The notes under the pieces: generated by a model
Databases searched by the model: none
Told to the model about the DNA's origin: nothing
The model's input: only the letters and a program-made list of their open reading frames with translations
NCBI RefSeq assembly: GCF_901709675.1
Contig: NC_051089.1
Location: forward strand, 16,171,976 to 16,235,975
Source of the DNA: Syngnathus acus
Lineage: Eukaryota > Chordata > Actinopteri > Syngnathiformes > Syngnathidae
DNA: 64,000 nucleotides
Direction of reading: 5' to 3'
In this document: positions 35,624 to 45,352 of the stretch, in pieces
Layout: every line of letters begins with the position of its first letter
Position numbering within the stretch: position 1 is the stretch's first letter
Made by a program: the position numbers and the translations under genes

Positions 35624-36584
35624 GCTGCTCGATGCCAACGTCATTCAAGAACTAACCTTGCCTGCAAGCTAAATTCCCTCGGTATTTGGGAGCTCACAAA
35701 ACTCAGAAAATCCATCTTGCCATCTGATTTTCTCCGAGTTCTACCACTGGTGGTGCGGATCAGTCAAAAAGCAACAGTATGTTTGGGGGTGGGCTATATG
35801 GCTGTGACAAAAACAAGAAGCAATGAGGCCAGGGGAAACAAACAAACCAAACATGGTGACACCGATGGACGAATGCATGGATGCTGCAATTAAATTCTGT
35901 TTTTGCAGAATCCCCCCATGACATATCCATTTCCGCTGCCAACAACGAGGCTCTCTAAAGCAGCCACACCAGCATGAAGCCCTGGTCCACACGCTGGTTG
36001 TCGAGTCTGGTCTTTTTTTTAAATTTCCCTTTCTTTTCCCTTGCAGGCACTCGTGACATTCTTATCAAGACATATGCACATGGCTGACTATGAAGCACTC
36101 ATATGCAGCCACGCTAGTAATAGACTTTACAAAGATGTGACGTGAGGAACAGACTTTGAAGAATGTATTTAACAGATATATGAATTAACAAGGTCTTCAA
36201 TATTCTGACAAAGTAATGAGAACTCCTTACAATCAAGTCCTAACTTTACCCCAACTTACAAACTATTTCACTTTGTGTTGAGCTTAAAGAATCTGAATCA
36301 CCACTAAAGTTACATAACTGGACCAACTGGGGGGACCAAATAGACAACTGTACGGCAGAAAAACAAATGAAATTGTGGTTGTGAATGAAAAGTTAAATTG
36401 ATCGCCCACTCATTAAAAATGGGGGGATGTGAGTCATACAGCCTCAAGCATGATCAAAGTTTTATGCGCTTCCATCTCAGTCCAAACAGAAGCAGAAAGA
36501 AAATCAGTGATGTGTAACCAGAGAAGACAAAAATGCAGCAAACAAATCTAAATAAAAAGCACTTTAGACACAGTGTGGCTTTAG

Positions 36585-37700
36585 AAAGAACCAAAGGACA
36601 CTGGACATGATTTTCACTGCCCCGTCAAATCCAGGAGAAATGCAGGGAACAACACATCACCTTTATTGACCTCACCAAGGCCTTTGACACAGTTGATCGT
36701 GATTTGCTCAGGAGCATCCTCATGAAGTTTAGTGTTCCCCCCAAATTCACAATGTTCCCCCCAGTTTCACAATGGTAGGCAGGCCTGTGTACTTGTAGGC
36801 AGTGAACCTTATTCCCCGTGAAAGTAGGGGTGAAGCAGGGGTGTGTACTGGCTCTAGTGATCTTCAACCTCTTCCTGGCAGCAGCCACACTCTTATTCCA
36901 TCAGTCCATCATGGAAGATAGCGGTGTCTCCATCGAGTTTCGCCTGGATGGGAGCTTATTCAACATCCGACACCTTCAGGCAAAGACGAAGATGGCAGAC
37001 TCCAACATCCAGGAGCGTGTATCTCGACTCTGCTGTATGGGTCAGAAGCCTGGACACTATACCGCAGACACATCCACTGCCTTGATGCATTTAACATCAG
37101 ATGCATTCAACGCATCCTTGGCATCACATGGCAGGACCGGGTTCCTCACATGGACATTTTGCAGCGCACTGAGTCCATTAGCATAGAGGCAATCTTGGCA
37201 CAGAGACAACTCCGGTGGGTTGGCCACATCATTCGGATGCCAGGACACCGATTGCCTCGTCAGCTTCTCTCAGCCAGCAGAAAGCCCGGAGGAGAAAAGC
37301 TGCGGTATAAAGACCAACTGAAAGGACCACTGAAGAGGTGCAACATCAAACCCAATGAACCTGAGGCAGCTGCAGCTAACCGCTCGCTGTGGCGCTCGCT
37401 GTGGCGCTCGCTGTGGCGCTCGCTGTGGCGCTCGCTGTGCCATGACAGGATCATGTACCTAGAGGAGTGTCGAAATCAACACTGGCGGGACCTTCGGAGG
37501 CGAAGACACCATCCTGCAGTTCCAGAACCATACCAGCCCCCTGATCCAGGCCTTAGATGTCCTCACTGTGGCAGGACATGTGGCTCCAGGATCGGACTTC
37601 ATAGTCATATGGAATGGCATCGTCGCCAGCAACGATAGCCACCAATCAGACCAACAAAATGGAAGCTACGTCATCTTCGACTACGATAGACCGCCTTAGC
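36585..37700 (+). mobile_element. Internally deleted LINE remnant with RT core edge and C-terminal CCHH-type finger
   Basis: The upstream part reads FIDLTKAFDTVDRDLLRSIL and VKQGCVLALVIFNLFLAA, RT motifs. The YADD region is deleted. After frame changes it continues LLYGSEAWTLYRR (shifted frame) and an intact 162-codon frame (37150-37638) with RQLRWVGHIIRMPGHRLPRQ, an SLWR tandem array, and a C-terminal CPHCGRTCGSRIGLHSHMEW zinc-finger-like end followed by HRRQQR. The tail contains tagcaagcaagc. This C-terminus is typical of one LINE lineage, whose clade name I cannot fix. The element is inactive. Confidence 0.7.
37381..37440 (+). repeat. 12-bp minisatellite inside the LINE frame, five units
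   Basis: cgctcgctgtgg repeated five times (the last unit ends c). It keeps the frame open and encodes RSLW repeats. Confidence 0.95.
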
Positions 37701-38311
37701 AAGCAAGCGTGTGTGCGTGTGTGTGCGTGTGTGTGTGTATTTGTGTGTGACAATTTAGCCTTTGGTTAATAAGTGTGAAACGCCATGCAAGCAAGGAGAA
37801 CCAAAGGATAACTATAACCTTGTACTGCTGTTTGCTTTCATCAATGAAATCAACACACTGTTGTGATTATTTTCTCTCTTTCAATACTGATAACAAATGT
37901 TTCCTTTCAAATCACGTTTTTTCCTATTTAATGTAATTATTTTCTTTCTATTTAAATTAGCATACTTGTGTACAGGATCTCTCTTTGGAGGTGGCACATT
38001 AAAAACTACCAAATCAATTAAGTCGGTGTTGTCAGCATTCATGTAATTACCCTAGGATTGCAATTCTAAAATGTTAAATGATGTTAAATAAATACTTTCA
38101 GTCATCCACGCTGCATTCAGACTTTCATTTTTGTTGGTGTGACCCCCTGGAGCATGGTTGTTTTTTTCTTGTTGACAAAGTAGACTCAATTTGCCCAGCA
38201 ACTTTTAATGGATGACTCACCCAAGGCGCCTGTTACGCATGAGAAAACTTTGCAGGGGGGGGGGGGGGGAATGAAAGGGCGAGGTGGAGCAAGATGATCC
38301 CAGGCGTCAAG

Positions 38312-38317
38312 TATAAA
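38312..38317 (+). promoter_or_regulatory. cart-B TATA box
   Basis: TATAAA about 46 bp upstream of the chosen ATG. This predicts a start site near 38342 and a very short 5' UTR. An AP-1-type site (tgactca, 38213-38219) lies about 100 bp upstream. A 15-base run of G (38255-38269) lies in between. Confidence 0.65.
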
Positions 38318-38357
38318 GGTGTTAAGCGCTCTTGTCCCTGTATGTGAGACAGGCCAC

Positions 38358-39201
38358 ATGATGACGATGTCGTGCACCAAGCAGAGCTCCAAGCGGCTCA
38401 GTGGCGCGCTCTTGTGCGCATCGCTGCTGCTGCTCCTGCACTCCTGTCCTCTCTCTCAAGCCCAATTCACCGACACCGATTCTGAGGAGGATCTGACTCC
38501 CAGGGCCCTGCGGGATTTTTACCCAAAAGGTCCGAACCTGACAAGTGAGAAGCAATTGGTAAGCTTGAGAATTTCTAATAGATATGCACAAAAATAACAA
38601 ATGTGTGTTTTTTTTTGTGGGGGATGAAATATGTAATGGCTAAGCTGATTTTGACTCATATACGTGTACAGTAAAGTTTGAAATATATTTTAGAAAACTA
38701 TTCTTCAATTGCTGTATTGTATCACTGAAAAAGAAAAGTTCAGATTTTTGTCATTTACATATTCACTCAGAAAAGACCATTTACCCGCGTTTTTGTTTTG
38801 TTTTTTTCTGGAAATTTGACCCTTATGTGGTTGCTGTTTGATCTTCAGATGTGTTAATTTCTTCCTTGGTTAAACCAAACGTAATGTTGCCCTTTGTAGC
38901 TTGGAGCTCTCCAGGAAGTTCTTGAAAAGCTGCAGACGAAACGACTGCCGGTGTGGGAGAAAAAATTTGGCCAAGTCCCGACGGTACCGACTTTTTTTAT
39001 TTTAATGGTTTTAATTTTAGGCTATTATAGATTTTCAGTACGCGGTGCTTTTCTGTTTTGACTGAATCTTGCTGTCTTGTGCGCCTCCTTCAGTGTGACA
39101 TCGGGGAACAGTGCGCGGTGAGGAAAGGAGCACGCATCGGGAAGATGTGCGACTGTCCCCGAGGAGCTTTCTGCAATTTTTTCTTGCTCAAGTGCTTATG
39201 A
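38358..39201 (+). CDS. cart: CART neuropeptide precursor, canonical paralog (cart-B), complete, 130 aa
   Basis: Three exons: 38358-38558, 38900-38983 and 39094-39201, both introns in phase 0. Residues 1-36 hold a signal peptide with a strong hydrophobic core ([14 protein letters not shown]) ending near SQAQ. Residues 37-67 are the variable spacer. Exon 2 encodes [20 protein letters not shown] and then KKFGQVPT, keeping both prohormone-convertase pairs (KR at 81-82, KK at 88-89) that yield the long and short CART peptides in mammals. Exon 3 starts [17 protein letters not shown] and ends FFLLKCL, with all six cysteines. An in-frame ATG at 38319 lies only two bases past the TATA box and so should not be transcribed. 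ATG 38358 is the first usable start, though ATG 38361 or 38367 would also keep the signal peptide. A poly(A) signal AATAAA is at 39383-39388. The product is a secreted appetite- and stress-related neuropeptide. Confidence 0.96.
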
Positions 39202-39382
39202 GGCTGCTTGGCTCTCAATGTAGAATGTAGCATCAAGATAAGAAACTGTCACTCATTCCCATCATAATGTCATATTTTGATGAAAAGCTCGATGAGCAGG
39301 AGGATGACAGTTGAAGAATATGTATTTTCATGTATGTATTTTGTTTATCACCATCAAGTCTGTAATAATATACTGGAAGCAC

Positions 39383-39388
39383 AATAAA
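39383..39388 (+). terminator. Poly(A) signal of cart-B
   Basis: AATAAA about 180 bp after the cart-B stop codon, followed by T/G-rich sequence. It is the first canonical signal downstream of the stop. Confidence 0.6.
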
Positions 39389-42160
39389 GCCACAGAAACC
39401 CGCAGAGGGCTGAGGCAAGCTATTGTCACATATGTCCATGTGCACTGAGTGCCGAATTCTGTACAATAATAATGCTAATTTTGATTGAGACTGTCATGAC
39501 ATGCATAAAATTGTTACATAACAAAAATCTTGTTTCAGGTAAATGTTTGTGTATTTAGTTATCATGGCAGAAATAATAAATGGTGACTCGTGTTTTGTAA
39601 AGCAGTGCCCTTGTCATGTAATCTTTTTAAAATAGATGAATCACTCACCAACCACAATGAAGCTTGACAGAGATAAAGCAAGTGACACATTCATATAATA
39701 AACTGACCTCAGACACTACAAAATTGATCTTTTAACCACACCAATATAAATATGTCTACAAAATAAAGATAGATATTCAAATGTGATCTTACATAAAGTC
39801 GCTGGGGATGAAGTCGTTCACCCTGACTTCCACACAGGAAGCGCAGTATGAATATGAATGAGAGTGAAATTGCTTTTCTCTACGTACTATATGTGCCCTC
39901 ATTGAATAGCAGCAACGTGTCCAAGACATGAGTCAGCCTTTCAACCAAAGTCAGCTGGCGTATGATTCGACTGTCCACAATAATTATGAACGTTCATCCA
40001 CAGAATTTCACATCGGATCGGTCGCTGCCCTGCGCCCAGGTAAACATTGACCCCCGATGGTGCAGCTAACCTACAAGTTAGAATGGAATGCAAAATGGAA
40101 GAGACGAGTGGTGGCTGTGGAATTTTGGATAAGGCTTTTTAATAACATTCTAGAGCAGGGGTGTCAAACTCATTTTTTTCACGGGCCGCATTGTAGTCCT
40201 AGCTTCTTTCGGAGGGCCATTATGACTGTCAACCCAAATAAATGTATGAGCACCTCATATTATATACGGTAAAAGCTACAAAACAAACTGACAAATAACT
40301 CGTTTTCAAATCAGACAAGTAAAAACTGGTCAAATTTTTATAAAAAATGATATTTTTAAAAGTGAAGACAATTTGCAATTCTAGTAATGACACGAATTTG
40401 ATGCACAATTTGTCTTCGCGGGCCACATAAAATGATGTGGCGGGCCGTATCTGCCCCCCGGCCTTGAGTTTGTCACCTATGGTCTAGCACATATTTGATC
40501 TCGTACTCAAAAGCCGAGAAAGTTACCAGCCCACTTTAGTATCATAAGTTGGCATGTAGCGTTGTTCATACTTTATCATTCACATTCAAAGCCATGTTAA
40601 ATGGCAGTTAGCAGGCTCTGGCCACCAATAAAAGTGCTTCTGATTCACCCCAAATCAATTTCAATTGTTCCAGTAGACTCTTCCTGACTTTTTATTGTCA
40701 CATCTTAAAGCACACGCAGAGATTATTACGCATAGATCGCTATAGTGTTTGCCCATTCTTCTTCAAGTAAACAAAAACATCTCAGGAAAAGCCTACTCAA
40801 TCAGAGGTACTTTAAAATGTGGCACTTGGCTGCTGACTCTCATTTGACTTTGAGAATTGTTGATGATCACTTGTCTCTTACCCAACCATCCTTTTTGCAG
40901 CCAGTCAGCTCTCATAAATATTGAGAGGAGACAAGTGCAAAATGCTTGTCCTTTTTTTTGGGTGCGCGTCTTTCCATTTGGGAAGTCCGCATGGGACTAA
41001 AGAAACACTTTCCTTTTTTCTGTCAGCCAAACACAAATTTGTATTAATAATTCACGGACAGCTAGGGAAAAACTACAAGGCGAAAAATCTTGTTAGGTTC
41101 CCACATGTTACAATAGGAAGCTACAAAATAAAAATAATGAGACAAGTCACGTGGCAAGATCTTAAGATTTTACTATAAATGTACTACTACTTTCCATTTG
41201 TAAAATGTGGCCATGGCTTAGTATAGGAACTCTCAACACACTGAAAGTCATTATAAAGGAAGCATTGAAACGGGCTTCACAAGGTTCTGAGGGCAACTCT
41301 GCATACATAAATGCTTGAAAACAAAAAATATTCTCATCCATCTGATCATTTTATAACGACTGTATACACAGCAATGCTAATTGTGTTCTGCCTGACCCCA
41401 AATCCTCTTAATCTTACTTCTTATACATCCAGACAGAGAGGATTTGTCACTGATCCCCTGGAGGAATTGCCTCCAATTGTAATGTTATGGCTTTTCTCCA
41501 CATCGTCCAAAGCGACAAGCCGGCAGTGCAATAATTTGACAGAGACAGATGAAGTCAAATAAGAAAAAGAGGCTGTGGGTGATTGAGAACGTGATGGATT
41601 GAGACATAGAACAGGTAAACAAATGACAGAACTTTAAACAGGTATTGCTTTGCGACAGGATTGATGTCTGCTAGAAACATCTCTGGCTGTCAACACGACC
41701 GACAAATTTCCTGAGGCAGCGATGGTGAGGTACATGATGTTATATTAGTAATATGTGAATACATCTCTAATTGAACGTCATATGTTTGTAGCAGTTTACT
41801 TTCCTCCGCCATCCTTCTAGCCACGTTATACCCATTATCTTGTTCAGGGTTGCAAATAAGTCATTTGAGGGCATCATGCTAACCATTATTCTAGCATGCT
41901 GTCCCCCATCTCCACGCCCAAATCATATAATATGATGAATATATCACACATTGTCACTCTTGGGCAGACTCGTCGCCAGCCAAAAAGAGGGTACATATAG
42001 GCATCGTCAAAGCCCGCCGCAGCTACAAACAATTTAGAGACTACCAAACACTTGATATGGCAAACTATGGTCAAGATAATAAAATGAAATTGTAATTAAA
42101 ACTGATGATACTGATTAGTTTCTTTGTCGAGTAGAAAGGCCATTGTCTATTATTCTCTTA
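39389..42160. other. Intergenic DNA between cart-B and cdkn2aip, left part
   Basis: No gene recognised. Apart from the hAT MITE at 40156, the sequence looks unique. Short open frames (for example 40921-41178 and 41311-41562) have no domain, splice context or codon bias that I can see. Confidence 0.55.
40156..40481. mobile_element. Complete copy of the GGTGTCAAACTCA hAT MITE, 326 bp
   Basis: Starts caggggtgtcaaactcattt and ends ccttgagtttgtcacctatg. The flanks ttctagag and gtctagca agree at five of eight positions, as expected for an old 8-bp target duplication. Confidence 0.75.
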
Positions 42161-42176
42161 TATAATGTTAATAATC

Positions 42177-42250
42177 ATTATATATAATAATCATAATCAT
42201 AATCATAATCATAATCATAATCATAGATAGATAATAATAATAATAATAGA

Positions 42251-42292
<42 letters not shown>

Positions 42293-42341
42293 CAGACAGA
42301 CAGATAGACAGATAGACAGATCGATAGATCGATAGATCGAT
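42177..42341. repeat. Compound microsatellite (AATCAT)n-(AAT)n-(ATAG)n-(ACAG)n-(ATCG)n
   Basis: Successive blocks of hexa-, tri- and tetranucleotide repeats occur over about 165 bp, each block differing from the last by one or two base changes per unit. Confidence 0.95.
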
Positions 42342-42392
42342 GTAACAAAGTAATATGTTTAGTCATATTTACAAATTAAGTGTTGGGTTTGT

Positions 42393-42509
42393 AGTGCTGG
42401 GATATGCTCCAGCACGCCTGCGACCCCCGTGGGGACAAGCGGTATAGAAAATGGATGGATGGATGGATGGATGGATGGATGGATGGATGGATGGATGGAT
42501 GGATGGATG
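42393..42509 (+). mobile_element. 5'-truncated (GATG)n SINE copy
   Basis: Contains only the last third of the SINE (ctccagcacgcctgcgaccc onward) plus GATG repeats. It is flanked by a 13-bp target duplication gtgtt(g/a)ggtttgt (42380-42392 and 42510-42522). Confidence 0.85.
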
Positions 42510-42616
42510 GTGTTAGGTTTGTCCAAAAACTCAGTATTTCTTGATTTCTGTTGACTTCTATGATATCAGACATATTTCACTGGTCAACAAATTTTTACTA
42601 TTGTTTTTCAGGTTTT

Positions 42617-42617
42617 C

Positions 42618-42657
<40 letters not shown>
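42617..42657. repeat. (AAT)n microsatellite, left of the SINE
   Basis: About 13 units of AAT. Confidence 0.95.
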
Positions 42658-42659
<2 letters not shown>

Positions 42660-43055
42660 GGCGGCTCGGTGTTGCACTGGTTAGCATGTCCGCCTCACAG
42701 TTCAGAGGGTGCAGGTTTGATTCCACCTCAGTGGAACACTGGTTAGCATATCCGCCTCACAGTTCGGAGGGTGTGGGTTTGATTCCACCCCCGGCCTTCC
42801 CTGTGTGAAGTTTGCATGTTATACCTGTGCCTGCGTGGGTTTCCTCCCACATCCCAAAAACATGCTTAGTAGGCTGATTGAGCACTCCAAATTGCCTGTA
42901 GGTGTGAGTGCAGGTGTGGATAGTTATTCTTCTCTGTGTGCCCTGGCAACCAGTTCAGGGTGTCCCACGCCTGCTGCCTGATGACGGCTGGGATAGGCTC
43001 CAGCACGCCCGCGACCCCCGTGGGGACAAAGCGGTACAGAAAATGGATGGATGGG
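42658..43055 (+). mobile_element. (GATG)n SINE copy with duplicated head, inserted in an (AAT)n microsatellite
   Basis: Same family as 31273-31670. The A/B-box head occurs twice in tandem: aggtttgattccacct near 42713-42728 and gggtttgattccaccc near 42775-42790, each preceded by a ggttagca(t/c)..cgcctcacagtt block. Both sides are (AAT)n (42617-42657 and 43056-43106), so the target site was itself the microsatellite. Confidence 0.85.

Positions 43056-43106
<51 letters not shown>
43056..43106. repeat. (AAT)n microsatellite, right of the SINE
   Basis: About 16 units of AAT. Apparent poly-Asn or poly-Tyr frames here are artefacts. Confidence 0.95.
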
Positions 43107-45350
43107 TCGTAACATTTTTATAGTGTCTAATATTGTAGTACAGAATACTCAATAATATTTATGAATTAAGTGAATACATTTAACTTCAGATGGAAGTTGT
43201 ATTTCTGAAATGTTCAAGCTATAAATTACAACCCATGATGAAATCTGTGCAAGCTTTCATAGGTCAAACTTTAAGACAAAAATATGTATTTTTTTTTAAA
43301 TTGACCTAATGTGCTGGAAACAATAGACACTTTTGAAATTAGTATCAAAACACATGCAGGGACACAAAACCATATCAGATTAAAATGTGTTGTTGACGAG
43401 TGTAATATTTACTGATGGGGAAATGAAGCTTAATGAATAGTTTATTTTTCAAGTAAGTATATAATATCCCAATTGCTTCATGAAGCTTCGTTTCCCCATC
43501 ACTGTATCATCAATTTTAATTAATCAAAAACAAGAAAGCAACAATTTGCTTTACATTGTTATTCTTTACTGTGGGTTGCCTGACCAACTGTCTACTGTAC
43601 TTACATTCACTAACTCAAGGTGTGCTTAACCCTGCACAAATCAGATCAAGATACAACAAAACAGCATTTCAATGCAATTAAATAATCTGTCAAAAGAGCT
43701 GAAATAATTTGTTGCAAAATTTGTTAAAACATTTTTAAAAAAGCAAAGCCCTTTTTAGTTCTTTTAAAATGATAATTGAAACCATCGCATAAGTGTGTGG
43801 CGTCTTCAATGTGTGAGTGGTCTGTCATTTTTATTATCCGGTGCAGAAATAATCTTGATATTTGCAAGATTTCAAAATGTATTGTACTGTGATATTATAA
43901 AGACATGCAAGCAATGCTCCCCTCTAGTGGTTATACTAGGGACCATCTCCAAATATCTGCCCTCATTTTTTGGAACAAATTTTGGTAGCAGTACAGTAAG
44001 TATAACAGCCAACGATGTTGACACTTTTTTAAGCTATGCCGAGCATTAAATCGAATGTCATTACAGCACATGACAGCTTAGTTTACTATGAATGGTTTAA
44101 CGCGATAAGCTTGTATGCTTTGGAAAGCTTTCGTGTTGCTTTCAAAGTGACAAAAGTGTCAATTTACTTTTCATTAAATATGAATAATTTTGAAAAATGA
44201 GTGTAGCATGTACAAAATAACTTGAAACAAGATAAATTAGACTGATTTTCAATTAAATGTACAGAAACTCTGATGGGCTTTGCTCATACCACCTAAAATG
44301 ATGTGAAGATTGAAGTTATTTTATATTTATTTGTTGAGGGAGTAAAAGCAGACGGCAAGTTGGCATGGATTCATGCTAAGACCACAAATCAGCCTTGGGT
44401 TGACTTAAAACGTTTATTCAAAATGAAAACTTTTAAGCACTGCAATAAAGTTAGGGTAACAAAAGGAGGTGAGAAGAATTATCGTTTCACTCCAAACCTG
44501 CATTTCATTGTCGGTCCTGACTGAACAAACACAAATCACAAAGCAGAGCAGCATTGATCCTACCCAATTATTCACATCCTAACTTAATAGAATCAAATGG
44601 AAACAAGTTACAGTAGTCAAGGAAATGCATGGTTTCCAATTTAAAGAAATACTTCCCTCAGCTCTGGGCAGTATTACAACAATGACAGCATGCTATAAGC
44701 AAGCGGTATGTTTGAGGTTTTGTCACACATACAACGATTTTAGCAAATAATATGAACTCCGCTGTAACCCATGGAAAACCAAAACCATGGGTAGTGTGAG
44801 GCAAATATTAATATCTGATATCTAACAGTCAAAAGTCAATGAAGAGCAACAAGAGTTACCTTAAAGAAAAAGACTGAAAGTACAATTCATGGGAAAAGGG
44901 AAAGAGTGACCAGGATAACATAATAAGAACTAGCATTTTTTAAGATTTCACTTCAGCCTGATGCTTTTTTTTTTTTTAAATACGAAGCAAACGGAGATGG
45001 GGGGGGGGAAAAAAAAGAAAATGCCATAATCCTTACAATAGATTTGAACATAAATATTAGTTGCTGGCCTGTGTGGAAAGTAAAGCCGCTAATGTGAGGA
45101 TGGCAAAGGCAAATTATTTTCCCTGGTAACTTGAACAAAGGACGGCTCTGAACTGGTGAGAATGGCCTGGTTCAAAAAAGTGCATAACAAAACTTGCCGC
45201 TGTTGATGCGATTCGAACTGGCATCAAGTGCACAAGGCTGTGGTCCACAAACCAAAGTGTCATTCTTCAGTGCTCCATCCAGTAGACGCCAATGTGTCAT
45301 TACAGCAGGCCCCCAAAATCACAAGTCGGTCCGCATCTCCCGCACAGTCG
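43107..45350. other. Intergenic DNA 3' of cdkn2aip
   Basis: AT-rich. It includes a direct-repeat scrap (gatggggaaatgaagctt near 43413 and its inverted counterpart near 43480) and a G-run at 45000-45008. It probably contains the cdkn2aip 3' UTR near 45.0-45.35 kb. No gene is supported. Confidence 0.5.
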
Positions 45351-45352
45351 TA

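Noticed and set aside
35459-35644. Poly-Asn frame on the minus strand
   Set aside because: It is the (ATT)n tail of a SINE-like fragment.
37150-37638. A host zinc-finger gene
   Set aside because: The frame is contiguous with RT motifs upstream and has the typical LINE C-terminus, so it is transposon sequence.
42908-43152. Frames with poly-Asn, poly-Tyr or poly-Leu
   Set aside because: They result from the (AAT)n repeat beside a SINE.
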